Positions 1 through 7,041 of a DNA stretch of 24,557 nt are shown one piece after another (positions within the stretch are counted from its first letter, which is position 1; each line of letters opens with the position of its first letter). The notes beneath the pieces were generated by a model, which was not told where the DNA came from, ran no database searches, and saw only the letters and a program-made list of their open reading frames with translations. This DNA comes from an uncultured Sulfurovum sp. (GTDB lineage Bacteria; Campylobacterota; Campylobacteria; Campylobacterales; Sulfurovaceae), in contig CACVAR010000168.1 in NCBI GenBank assembly GCA_902727905.1, positions 7,714-32,270 of the forward strand. Reading direction: 5' to 3'. The position numbers were made by a program, and so were the translations under genes.

Positions 1-136
1 AAGAGATGAAACCTTTTTAACTCCTTTGACTTGTTTCATTTTTATGAGCTATACTCCCTCCTCCTTTGTATAAAAACTCTTAGCTCATATCTTTCTTTCA
101 TAATCCTTCAAAATTAAAAATAACCAACAAAGCAAT
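1..136. repeat. Left-edge non-coding stretch with two inverted repeats
   Basis: No supported complete gene lies here. Two inverted repeats are visible: ATGAAAC at 6-12 pairs with GTTTCAT at 33-39 and is followed by five T, and TATGAGCTA at 43-51 pairs with TAGCTCATA at 81-89. The loop of the second one carries CCTCCTTT on the plus strand (AAAGGAGG on the minus strand). The first could be a weak terminator for a plus-strand gene beyond the window. The second could fold in a minus-strand transcript running out of the permease gene. Function unproven. Confidence 0.35.
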
Positions 137-1078
137 TTATTTAAAATGTTTTTCAGCAATGTAAACTGAAAGAGGAATTTGTACCATATAGGCAAACATA
201 ATTGGTAGAAGCATGGAAACCCCAAAAGAACTTGACGAGAAAGTAGCAATAACCAATGCCAAAGTCAAGTAACGTGTAATACTATGCCAAAATGCTGCTC
301 TCTCCTGTGCATTCTCTAAGTTATATACAAATTTAGATACTAAGAATGTTAAGGCATAAAAAACTACCACAGCCCCAAAAGCAATAAAAAAGAGTTCTGG
401 TTCAAAGTCATAAATATCTATAAGCGTTTGTGAACCTTGTAAACCAAAAAGGTAGAACAAAATAATAAAAATACTAATATGCGAAATGTATTTTTGATAA
501 GTTCCAATAAGTGTTACCAAGGGTTTAATAAGACGCACAACTCTTGAAGCAATCAATGGAATCACAATCAAAAGTATAACAACAGCTGATGCGAATCGTG
601 TAACAGCTACTTCATTGTTATAAGAAGCATTAAAATAACCAGCTGTATACGTTGCAAACGCATGTAACATGAGTAAAGAAAATGAAATAAGTAAAAGATT
701 AATAAACAAGAGTAAGAAACCAAAAGAAGTATCACCCTTTGACTTCTTAATCCAATGCATTACCATTCCTCCACCTGAGAGAACAGCTACTAAAAATAGT
801 CCTGCTGTTATTCCAAAGTCACCAGTCGCAAAACCAATAATAAGCGCAATAATTGGGAATATGACATAATTAACCAAAATACCCTTTGCCATTACCATCT
901 TGTGTTCCCAAACAAGTTTTACATGCATCAACTCAAACTTAAAAAGAGATGGCATAATAAGTGTTAGTCCAGCAAAAAGACATATGTTTGATGAAAAGAT
1001 AAAGCCATCTGTATTTGCTCCATAAATAAACCCAAACAAGGCACCTAAAATAACGATTACAATTAATTGCATATTCAT
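137..1078 (-). CDS. Membrane permease, bile acid:sodium symporter / Acr3-like (BASS superfamily)
   Basis: A polytopic inner-membrane protein of 313 residues with about ten hydrophobic segments and short charged loops, the usual size for the BASS family (bile-acid/pantothenate/arsenite carriers). A small-residue stretch after the third helix (VLSGGGMVMHW) and a C-terminal segment ending in IPLSVYIAEKHF fit a carrier rather than a channel. The substrate cannot be read from sequence, and no arsenate reductase or ArsR lies beside it. The first ATG abuts an AGGG ribosome-binding site; the ATG two codons downstream (1072) is better spaced and may be the true start. It is downstream of and co-directional with the Crp/Fnr gene, 124 bp away, with several possible -10 boxes in between. 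It could belong to the nitrogen cluster or simply be its neighbour. Confidence 0.6.
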   Translation of the reverse strand: MNMQLIVIVILGALFGFIYGANTDGFIFSSNICLFAGLTLIMPSLFKFELMHVKLVWEHKMVMAKGILVNYVIFPIIALIIGFATGDFGITAGLFLVAVLSGGGMVMHWIKKSKGDTSFGFLLLFINLLLISFSLLMLHAFATYTAGYFNASYNNEVAVTRFASAVVILLIVIPLIASRVVRLIKPLVTLIGTYQKYISHISIFIILFYLFGLQGSQTLIDIYDFEPELFFIAFGAVVVFYALTFLVSKFVYNLENAQERAAFWHSITRYLTLALVIATFSSSSFGVSMLLPIMFAYMVQIPLSVYIAEKHFK

Positions 1079-1202
1079 CCCTAATATTTTTTATAATGTA
1101 GAATTGTAACAAAAATATTATAATTACTATTTATGTATAATATAAATTCTAGTTATTACTATTCCCACGTTACAGTACTACGCAGCTATTATCCAGTTCT
1201 TG

Positions 1203-1829
1203 TTAAAGAACTTTATATCCTGTATTAACTTTTTCCAACTTACCCTCTTTAAGCAGTTTTTTAATATTACGTGAAAATGTTTCAGGAACCATTCCTAAGA
1301 TGGAAGCAATTTCATATTGTTTTAAATCTAAACTCAATTTTGGGTTTTGTTGATAAAAGAAAAGAATTTTTTCCGAAGAGTTTGAAGCAATATTAAAATG
1401 AATATTTTGCTGTAATAAGTCAATCTTTTGAAGTAAAGATTGAATAATAGCCTTAGAAATATGTGGATGTGACATAAAAAGCTCTTCAAATTTTTCTAAA
1501 TCTACTTTTAAAATTGCACCATCTGACTTAAAAGTTCCCGAAGAAGGTAAAGGGGTATGTCTAAGTGTTGCAGCTTCAGCCAAGAGTTTGTATCGGGTAA
1601 AATAGCCAATAACTATCTCATTTCCTTTATTGTCATGTTTAAAAATACTTACTATCCCATCAATGAGAATCATAAGTGAACCTGACACATCACCTTTTAA
1701 AAAAAGATTTGAATTCTCTTTGTATTTCACTATATAGGATATCTCTGTCAATGCTCTTAATTCAGTCTCATCTAAAGATGAAAACATACTTACTTCTTTG
1801 AGTATGGTAGTTATAGATTTATTTTGCAT
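1203..1829 (-). CDS. Crp/Fnr-family transcriptional regulator without an Fe-S cysteine cluster
   Basis: 208 residues: an N-terminal cyclic-nucleotide-binding-type beta barrel (about residues 15-125), a long dimerisation helix (about 125-155) and a C-terminal winged helix (about 165-208). There is no cysteine in the whole protein, so it cannot bind a [4Fe-4S] cluster as FNR does. The recognition helix reads PETFSRNIKKL. The E-x-x-S-R pattern is that of FNR, which contacts TTGAT half-sites. The gene follows the globin gene on the same strand, an arrangement that recalls NssR-Cgb in Campylobacter and the regulator beside the haemoglobin in the nas cluster of Bradyrhizobium. By analogy it may sense NO or nitrosative stress and act at the FNR-like box before the globin gene. 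It has no Shine-Dalgarno sequence; a TATAAT lies six bases before the ATG. Confidence 0.85.
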   Translation of the reverse strand: MQNKSITTILKEVSMFSSLDETELRALTEISYIVKYKENSNLFLKGDVSGSLMILIDGIVSIFKHDNKGNEIVIGYFTRYKLLAEAATLRHTPLPSSGTFKSDGAILKVDLEKFEELFMSHPHISKAIIQSLLQKIDLLQQNIHFNIASNSSEKILFFYQQNPKLSLDLKQYEIASILGMVPETFSRNIKKLLKEGKLEKVNTGYKVL

Positions 1830-1835
1830 AAGAAG

Positions 1836-1841
1836 ATTATA
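1836..1841 (-). promoter_or_regulatory. Possible -10 box giving a leaderless Crp/Fnr mRNA
   Basis: On the minus strand TATAAT is followed by CTTCTT and then the ATG of the regulator. Normal -10 to start-site spacing would put transcription initiation on or next to the A of the ATG. No purine-rich ribosome-binding site precedes the gene. The DNA is AT-rich, so the hexamer may be fortuitous and the gene may instead be translated from the globin transcript. Confidence 0.35.
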
Positions 1842-1863
1842 TCATCAACTTTTTAACATGAGT

Positions 1864-1884
1864 AGATACCCAGCAAAGGTATCT
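1864..1884. repeat. Hairpin between globin and Crp/Fnr genes
   Basis: AGATACC (1864-1870) and GGTATCT (1878-1884) form a perfect 7-bp stem with a 7-nt loop. On the minus strand it lies just after the globin stop codon. No T-tract follows, so it is a poor intrinsic terminator; it may slow exonucleases or partly attenuate read-through into the regulator gene. Confidence 0.4.
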
Positions 1885-1918
1885 AAATTATATAAAGTAG
1901 AAGCTTGCATTTTAATCT

Positions 1919-2338
1919 CTAAGCTGCGTAAAGTTCTTCTTCTTTAGCAATAAATACTTTTGATAAAAAAGCATACGCCTCTTCCCATGCCTGAACAACT
2001 TCAGGCGTTGCTGCATCACCTAGTACTTCTCCAATAGCGCCTATAAGTGCCTCACCTACCCATGGATAGTGCTTTGGTAAAATCTTAACCCCAACATGAA
2101 TTTTTCCAACTTTTTCAATACCTTTTTGTAAAGCACCCAAGTTATCTATGTTGGCTGCATAGGCATAAACCATTGATGCTAGCTTCTTGTACTGATCAGG
2201 AGCTGCATTGGCAAAAAGATCTTTTGCTTCAGGATAATTGTCAAAAAGACGTCTATACATTACTTTAGTAATATCTTCACCATACTCTTTTAAAACAGGT
2301 GCTGTCGACTTAATAATTGCTTTTGTTTGTTCATTCAT
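1919..2338 (-). CDS. Single-domain haemoglobin (Vgb/Cgb type)
   Basis: 139 residues forming one globin domain with no reductase extension. Landmarks are a B-helix tyrosine (about Y28 in MYRRLF), a CD-corner phenylalanine (about F42 in DLFAN), the proximal histidine (H81 in GKIHV), the conserved HYPWVGEAL helix G motif and the helix H motif AWEEAYAFL. This is the pattern of Vitreoscilla haemoglobin and Campylobacter Cgb, cytoplasmic haem proteins that turn NO plus oxygen into nitrate. In this cluster it would consume NO leaking from nitrite reduction; a globin in the Bradyrhizobium nas cluster (Bjgb) is a precedent. The start has an AAAGGA ribosome-binding site. The gene has its own promoter with an FNR-like box and is separated from glnK by a hairpin. 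Confidence 0.92.
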   Translation of the reverse strand: MNEQTKAIIKSTAPVLKEYGEDITKVMYRRLFDNYPEAKDLFANAAPDQYKKLASMVYAYAANIDNLGALQKGIEKVGKIHVGVKILPKHYPWVGEALIGAIGEVLGDAATPEVVQAWEEAYAFLSKVFIAKEEELYAA

Positions 2339-2366
2339 TTTGTATCCTTTAGTTTTGTGATACGGA

Positions 2367-2408
2367 AGAATAACGCAGAAAAAAAATTATTAAATTGACA
2401 ATTATCAA
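2367..2408 (-). promoter_or_regulatory. Globin promoter with FNR-like box
   Basis: TTGACAATTATCAA at 2395-2408 matches the FNR consensus TTGAT-N4-ATCAA at nine of ten defined bases. On the minus strand a TATTCT -10 candidate lies at 2367-2372. This puts the box centre about 40 to 41 bases upstream of the probable start site, the class II activator position. The Crp/Fnr protein encoded two genes further on has the FNR-type recognition helix, so it is the obvious candidate to bind here. Confidence 0.6.
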
Positions 2409-2433
2409 TAATCGGAGTAACTTACTCCGATTA
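2409..2433 (-). terminator. Hairpin after glnK, possible terminator
   Basis: ATCGGAGTAA (2411-2420) and TTACTCCGAT (2422-2431) form a perfect inverted repeat, extendable by two A-T pairs. It begins six bases after the glnK stop and abuts the FNR-like box of the globin promoter. On the minus strand it is followed by ATTGATAATT, not a true T-run, so termination may be partial. It separates the amtB-glnK unit from the globin gene. Confidence 0.5.
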
Positions 2434-2438
2434 AAAAA

Positions 2439-2780
2439 CTATAGTGCCTCTTCGTCTTCTTCACCTGTACGAACACGAACTGTCTTTGCAATTTCAGATA
2501 CAAAGATTTTACCATCACCAATCTTACCAGTATGTGCAGCCTCTTTAATAGCAGAGATTGCTTTATTTGCAAACTCTTCATTACTTACAACAATCTCTAT
2601 CTTAACTTTAGGAATAAACTCAACAACATACTCAGCTCCTCTATAAAGCTCCGTATGCCCTTGCTGTCGTCCATAACCTTTCACTTCAGAGATGGTCATA
2701 CCTTCGATTCCAGCTTCTACTAAAGCATCTTTTACTTCTTCTAGTTTAAACGGCTTAATAACTGCTTCAATTTTTTTCAT
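2439..2780 (-). CDS. glnK: Nitrogen regulatory protein PII (GlnK/GlnB)
   Basis: 113 residues, the standard length of the trimeric PII signal protein that reads 2-oxoglutarate, ATP and ADP. The T-loop has GHTELYRGAEYVVEF with Tyr51 at the canonical uridylylation position, and the B-loop has HTGKIGDGKIFV. The C-loop region (VRVRTGEEDEEAL) is also as expected. It follows amtB on the same strand after 39 bases, the classic amtB-glnK pair in which GlnK plugs the AmtB trimer when ammonium is plentiful. Its usual order is reversed here: amtB is transcribed first. It has an AAAGGA ribosome-binding site. No GlnD lies in the window, so whether Tyr51 is modified is unknown. Confidence 0.96.
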   Translation of the reverse strand: MKKIEAVIKPFKLEEVKDALVEAGIEGMTISEVKGYGRQQGHTELYRGAEYVVEFIPKVKIEIVVSNEEFANKAISAIKEAAHTGKIGDGKIFVSEIAKTVRVRTGEEDEEAL

Positions 2781-2819
2781 TTTTATATCCTTTAAATATT
2801 ATTCAAGATGAACCTTTTA

Positions 2820-4130
2820 TTAAAGATTCATTCCCTTTTCACCATGTACTGACTCATCAAGACCATTATGTTCTGTCTCTTCATCAACTCTAGCACCACC
2901 TGTAAGTGCTGACGCAATGTAGTAAACAATAATTGTACCAATCAATGTCCATAGACCAACAACAACTACTGATTCAACTTGAACCCAAAACTGTCCCATT
3001 CTGTCTCCAGACTCTTTAAGAGGTCCATCCCATAGTAATTCTTTGTCGTTTAGTGCAAGGAAAGCCGTTGCTAATGCACCCCATAAACCAGCTAAGAAGT
3101 GAATACCAAATGCATCTAAAGAATCATCATAACCAAATATCTTCTTAAGTTTAACAACACCAAAGAAAGCAACAAATGAACCAACAATACCAAGAATAAA
3201 TGCACCCGTTACATCAACAAAACCAGCAGCAGGAGTAATGGCAACAAGACCAGCAATAATACCTGAGGCAACCCCAAGAAGTGTTGCTTTTTTATACACA
3301 AACCACTCGATTAACATCCATGTTACAGCACCTGCTGCCGTTGCAATCGTTGTTGTAAGTACAGCAAGACCAGCAATAGCGTTTGCACCAAATGCAGAAC
3401 CACCATTAAATCCATACCAACCAAACCATAATAACGCTGCACCTACAGCTGTTAAAATAATAGAGAAAGGTTTCATAGCTGTTGTGTTGTAACCAGCTCT
3501 TTTACCAATTAAGATAGCAAGAACAAGACCAGCTAAACCACCATTCATATGTACAACTGTACCACCAGCAAAGTCTAACGCACCAGCATCAAATAATAAG
3601 GCACCATCTCCACCCCATACCATATGTGTAATAGGAGCATATACTAAAATTCCCCATAATGCTACAACAACCATCCATGTTGAAAATTTCATACGACCAA
3701 TTACTGAACCTGAAGCAATGGCAACTGTAATCGCTGCAAAAGTACCTTGGAATGCAATAAATACGTAAGTTGGGTAAGAACCAGAAAGGTCAGTCCAAGA
3801 AACACCTGAAAGCATTACATGGTTAAATCCACCAAATACATTTTGTAACATTGCATTTTCATTTGCACCAAAGGCAATTGAATAACCAGCAATAATCCAT
3901 ACAACAAATGCAAGTACAAATGCTCCCATAACCATTGTAAATGTGTTTAATGCGTTTTTAGATCGTGTCATACCTGTGTAAAAAAGTGCGAGACCTGCTG
4001 GTGTCATTAATAATACAAATGCTGTAGATACCATCATCCACGCTGTATCACCTGTGTTAAGTGTATCTTCTGCAAAAGCAAAAATTGGTAAAGCTAACAG
4101 AGTTAGCAGTGCTAGAAATTTATTTTTCAT
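2820..4130 (-). CDS. amtB: Ammonium transporter AmtB
   Basis: About 436 residues. The chosen ATG at 4130 has AAAGGAG seven bases upstream and starts a typical signal peptide (MKNKFLALLTLLALPIFAFA, cleaved before EDTL); ten extra codons to a start at 4160 have no ribosome-binding site and are unlikely. The mature part has eleven hydrophobic segments. The twin pore histidines are visible in VVHMNGGLAGL and GIHFLAGLWG. The short cytoplasmic tail ends ESVHGEKGMNL and would contact GlnK. It conducts ammonium/ammonia across the inner membrane and retrieves what leaks out during nitrate assimilation. It is preceded by a near-perfect copy of the palindrome found at the nitrate-assimilation promoters. 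Confidence 0.96.
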   Translation of the reverse strand: MKNKFLALLTLLALPIFAFAEDTLNTGDTAWMMVSTAFVLLMTPAGLALFYTGMTRSKNALNTFTMVMGAFVLAFVVWIIAGYSIAFGANENAMLQNVFGGFNHVMLSGVSWTDLSGSYPTYVFIAFQGTFAAITVAIASGSVIGRMKFSTWMVVVALWGILVYAPITHMVWGGDGALLFDAGALDFAGGTVVHMNGGLAGLVLAILIGKRAGYNTTAMKPFSIILTAVGAALLWFGWYGFNGGSAFGANAIAGLAVLTTTIATAAGAVTWMLIEWFVYKKATLLGVASGIIAGLVAITPAAGFVDVTGAFILGIVGSFVAFFGVVKLKKIFGYDDSLDAFGIHFLAGLWGALATAFLALNDKELLWDGPLKESGDRMGQFWVQVESVVVVGLWTLIGTIIVYYIASALTGGARVDEETEHNGLDESVHGEKGMNL

Positions 4131-4160
4131 AAATCTACTCCTTTGAATTTTTATACTCAA

Positions 4161-4215
4161 AGTTTAACTTATATTTAACCATTTTTAAAAAAATAACTGT
4201 ATAAAAAACATACAA
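4161..4215 (-). promoter_or_regulatory. amtB promoter with nitrogen-assimilation palindrome
   Basis: CTGTATAAAAAACATACAA at 4197-4215 is identical in 18 of 19 positions to the nrtA operator read on its own gene strand. In amtB orientation the palindrome is inverted (TTGTATGTTTTTTATACAG). Thirty bases closer to amtB lies a weak -10 candidate, TAAACT (4161-4166), the same spacing as at the other promoters; another possible -10 is TATAAG at 4168-4173. Confidence 0.6.
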
Positions 4216-4240
4216 TTATTAATTTTATATAAACCCAGTT

Positions 4241-5875
4241 TTAATCAATGACCAATCCAAGTAGAATTATATTTAACACAAATGAAAGCGTAAAAAGTGT
4301 TCTGTAAAAAAGGATAGGCTGACGTTCTATTAAAGAGGCTTTCTTGTCAAAATAGGGTTTGACTTTTAGAGGGTTTGAAAGTTCAAACATCATTTCAGAG
4401 TAGTGTTTATACCGTAAGTCTGCCTCTTTCTCAGTTGCTCTAAAAATAATAGAATCAAGCCAGCTCGGAATATTTTTATTATATTTATTTAAAGCAGGAA
4501 CGCTCTTAAATACAGGCGCTTGAAAAGGCTCTATCTCTCCATAAGGAAAAGCTTGTGTTAACGATTCATAAAGTGTTACCCCAATAGAAAATATCTCACT
4601 CGACTCATTAATACTGGCTCCTATAAAACGCTCTGGTGCTAAGTACGATGGTGTACCTGCATTGGAACTGATACTGTAAAGCTCTGTCATTGAACCAAAA
4701 TCAATAATCTTAAAAACATTTTTAGCATGACGCTCACTCACCATAATGTTCTCTGGTTTAATGTCACCATGTACTAAGTCAAACTTCAAAAGGTATTGAC
4801 TCATTTTTAAAAGCATTTTTGCAAGGTTAACAGTATCTTCGACCGAAAGCTTACGTTTTTTCAAATACTCTTTTAAATTAACCCCTTCAATCACTTGCAT
4901 TACATAATAGCGATGTGAACGTTTTTTAGGAATGACTGTTTTTGGGAAAAAACCAGCCTTCAGCCGTTTAGCATTCCAAGCCTCTTTAACAAATAGATCA
5001 AAAATTATAGAGTTTTCTATGGCTTCAAGAGGAGCAAACTTTAAAACATACTGTTTACCCTTATTAGAACAGAGCCAAGTTCTGTCATTTTGGATAAGTG
5101 ACTTCTCAAGTGCATAACCATCTATCGACATGCCAACTTCTAATACTTCAGGAATAATCAACTGTTGTTGCTTTAACACTTCAACTTGATCAATACCCAA
5201 AATATCAATTGTTATGGCTGTTGTGTCATCTGGTAAATTGTCTTCCATGAGTTTAGACGCTTGTTTAACCAAGTAATGCGCACCATTTCCAATGCCATTT
5301 TCAAGTCGATTATCACTCATAACGTTATAAAGTCCATCAGAGCAGAGTAAAATCTTATCTTGAGCATTAATAATATTTTCAAAATAATAGGGTTCAACCT
5401 CTGTATCTATCCCTATGGCTTGAGTCAAAACCCCTTCATAACCCTTTTCGTTCATACTATGATCATCAGAGAGTTGCGTTAAAACCTCATCACGTTTCAA
5501 ATAAACACGACTGTCCCCCACATTCGCTCCATAGAGTCGGTTTCCTTCTATAATGACCATACTCAAGGTCGTCACCAGTTCAGGTCGTTCATAATTTACC
5601 ATAGACTCTTCATATAAAATGGCATTGATAGACTTAATAAATATTTTAATAGACTTCTCAATACTCCAAGAGAGAGGACGATTTTTAAAGTTACTCATAA
5701 GATGTGTAGTAACACGTTTCGCAGCTTCAGCACCTTCATCAGCAGAACCTACCCCATCACAAACAATGGCAATACTAAGATTAGAAATCGTTTTTACATC
5801 AAAGTAATCATCACCTGTTAACTGCTTACCCTTAGCAAGGGAAAAACCCGAAGTCTGAATAGTCTGTTTACTCAT
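4241..5875 (-). CDS. PP2C phosphatase-Ser/Thr protein kinase fusion with C-terminal membrane anchor
   Basis: 544 residues in three parts. Residues 1-230 are a PP2C phosphatase with its metal-binding aspartates: D40 in CDGVG, D121 in GANVGDSRVY, D180 in LLCSDGLYN and DDTTA at 216-220. Residues 250-500 are a Hanks-type kinase with Lys279 (YVLKF), Glu298, catalytic Asp371 (HGDIKPEN), DFG at 392-394 and APE at 413-415. Residues about 524-543 form one membrane helix at the extreme C-terminus, leaving both enzymes in the cytoplasm. The glycine-rich nucleotide loop is degenerate (LEKSLIQNDRTWL has no glycine). A Ser/Thr kinase gene also occurs in the Pseudomonas aeruginosa nitrate-assimilation locus (PA1782), so the association is not unique, but its target is not known to me. 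AGAGG precedes the start. Targets in this window could be GlnK, AmtB or NrtC. Confidence 0.9.
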   Translation of the reverse strand: MSKQTIQTSGFSLAKGKQLTGDDYFDVKTISNLSIAIVCDGVGSADEGAEAAKRVTTHLMSNFKNRPLSWSIEKSIKIFIKSINAILYEESMVNYERPELVTTLSMVIIEGNRLYGANVGDSRVYLKRDEVLTQLSDDHSMNEKGYEGVLTQAIGIDTEVEPYYFENIINAQDKILLCSDGLYNVMSDNRLENGIGNGAHYLVKQASKLMEDNLPDDTTAITIDILGIDQVEVLKQQQLIIPEVLEVGMSIDGYALEKSLIQNDRTWLCSNKGKQYVLKFAPLEAIENSIIFDLFVKEAWNAKRLKAGFFPKTVIPKKRSHRYYVMQVIEGVNLKEYLKKRKLSVEDTVNLAKMLLKMSQYLLKFDLVHGDIKPENIMVSERHAKNVFKIIDFGSMTELYSISSNAGTPSYLAPERFIGASINESSEIFSIGVTLYESLTQAFPYGEIEPFQAPVFKSVPALNKYNKNIPSWLDSIIFRATEKEADLRYKHYSEMMFELSNPLKVKPYFDKKASLIERQPILFYRTLFTLSFVLNIILLGLVID

Positions 5876-5906
5876 CTCTTATAACCTCTTAGTAGGATAT
5901 TTCTAT

Positions 5907-5961
5907 ATTATAAATAATTTTTGATAACGTTAAGCCACGTATCTGTTCATCTTTTAAAGAT
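5907..5961 (-). promoter_or_regulatory. Kinase/phosphatase promoter with degenerate operator
   Basis: A perfect TATAAT (5907-5912, minus strand) precedes the gene. Thirty bases upstream, at 5943-5961, the minus strand reads ATCTTTAAAAGATGAACAG. It keeps the TAA core and the ACA of the shared operator but matches it at only 11 of 19 positions and lacks the conserved G. The spacing is what makes it worth noting. Confidence 0.35.
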
Positions 5962-5995
5962 TACATTTTCTATTGGAATTTATTAGGTAGTTTGG

Positions 5996-6078
5996 ACAGG
6001 CAGACGGTCAGACTAAAACGTTATTAAAAGGAGGATTAACTTAGTCAGGTTATCAGAGCAGCGATTACATCTGCCTGT
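5996..6078. ncRNA. Candidate structured element 1 in the nrtC-kinase gap
   Basis: The 374-bp gap at 5876-6249 has no supported gene. Here ACAGGCAGA (5996-6004) pairs with TCTGCCTGT (6070-6078). Nested inside, GACTAA (6011-6016) pairs with TTAGTC (6041-6046) and GTTA (6020-6023) with TAAC (6037-6040), leaving a 13-nt loop. The loop holds AAAAGGAGG on the plus strand, that is CCTCCTTTT, like the anti-Shine-Dalgarno, on the minus strand. The nested pairing resembles a structured RNA, but I cannot assign a family or a strand. It lies in the leader of the kinase gene if that is transcribed from far upstream. Confidence 0.4.
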
Positions 6079-6094
6079 ACAAAACACCTATATC

Positions 6095-6151
6095 GGTTAA
6101 AGAGACAGCTAAACAGAAAATGTGAAAAACCCTTATCTGTCTCTTAAAGCC
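6095..6151. ncRNA. Candidate structured element 2 in the nrtC-kinase gap
   Basis: AAGAGACAG (6100-6108) pairs with CTGTCTCTT (6137-6145). The outer pairs GGTT (6095-6098) with AGCC (6148-6151) extend the stem on the plus strand with one G-U. The 28-nt loop is A-rich. It follows element 1 by 16 bases. The rest of the gap (6178-6249) is AT-rich with small inverted repeats, TATAGTG (6178-6184) with CACTATA (6216-6222) and TGATTAATTTTTAATCA near 6224-6240; the latter could weakly end the nrt transcript. Confidence 0.35.
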
Positions 6152-6249
6152 ATTCTATAAATTTTCATCTAAACTTATATAGTGATAGTATAAAGTAATT
6201 TTAATTATTAATATACACTATACTGATTAATTTTTAATCAATTGACTGT

Positions 6250-7041
6250 CTACTCATCCTCCTTTGCAAACTTCTCATAAAGAAAGCTCAAAATCGCTTC
6301 TCTACATCGGATATACTCTTCATCATGTTGTAACTCAACCCGTTTTCTAGGACGTTCTAAGTTCACTTCAAGAATCTCACCAATCGTTGCTTCTGGACCA
6401 TTCGTCATCATGACTACTTTATCACTTAACAACACAGCTTCATCAATGTCATGGGTAATAATAATGACCGTATTTTCAACACTCTGCTGAATACGCATAA
6501 GATGCTCTTGTAAGTTGGCTCGAGTTAATGAATCCAAAGCACCAAAAGGTTCATCCATCAAAAGCACTTCAGGATTAATGGACAATGCTCTAGCAATTCC
6601 AACCCGTTGTTTCATTCCCCCTGAAATTTCACCGGGCATTTTGTCTTTGGCATGGTCTAAGTTAACCATAGAAACATACTTCTCTACTCTTTCTCTAAGC
6701 TCAGCAGAGTTAAGTTTTGGCATTACTTTTTTAACAGCCATCTCAATGTTTTCATACACACTTAACCAAGGAAGTAAGGAGTGGTTTTGAAAAACAACAG
6801 CCCTCTCTGGTCCCGGTCCAGTAATCTCTTTTTCATTAAGAACAATCGACCCTTCTGTTTGTAAATCAAGACCCGATATCATATTGAGCAGTGTTGATTT
6901 ACCACAACCACTATGCCCAATAATCGAAATAATCTCATTCTTTTTAATCTCTAAATTGACATCCGTAACAGCAATATAATCATCTTTTCCTGGAATAGGA
7001 AATCTTTTCTCAACATTTTTAAGACTTAAGAACTGGCTCAT
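6250..7041 (-). CDS. nrtC: Nitrate ABC transporter ATP-binding protein (NrtC/NrtD type)
   Basis: 263 residues forming one ABC ATPase domain: Walker A GHSGCGKST (about 43-51), Q-loop FQNHSLLPW, signature ISGGMKQRVGIARAL, Walker B VLLMDEPFGALD and the switch histidine in ITHDIDEAVLL. The family is the nitrate/sulfonate/taurine ATPases. Unlike cyanobacterial NrtC it has no fused solute-binding domain, so it is closer in form to NrtD. It is the last gene of nrtABC; its ATG overlaps the permease stop by one base (TAATG), indicating translational coupling. It energises nitrate uptake from the cytoplasmic face. In cyanobacteria the ATPase subunits are regulatory targets of PII and ammonium; whether that holds here is unknown. 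Confidence 0.92.
   Translation of the reverse strand: MSQFLSLKNVEKRFPIPGKDDYIAVTDVNLEIKKNEIISIIGHSGCGKSTLLNMISGLDLQTEGSIVLNEKEITGPGPERAVVFQNHSLLPWLSVYENIEMAVKKVMPKLNSAELRERVEKYVSMVNLDHAKDKMPGEISGGMKQRVGIARALSINPEVLLMDEPFGALDSLTRANLQEHLMRIQQSVENTVIIITHDIDEAVLLSDKVVMMTNGPEATIGEILEVNLERPRKRVELQHDEEYIRCREAILSFLYEKFAKEDE

Noticed and set aside
1..39. Possible start of a minus-strand gene (MKQVKGVKKVSSL) running off the left edge
   Set aside because: Only 13 codons are visible, and the nearest good ribosome-binding site (AAAGGAGG, minus strand near 60-67) is about 20 bases from the ATG, too far.
6044..6062. Resemblance to the signal-recognition-particle RNA core (GUCAGG ... AGCAGC)
   Set aside because: The stretch between the two motifs is three bases too short, the GNRA tetraloop is absent, and the surrounding pairing differs from the SRP hairpin.
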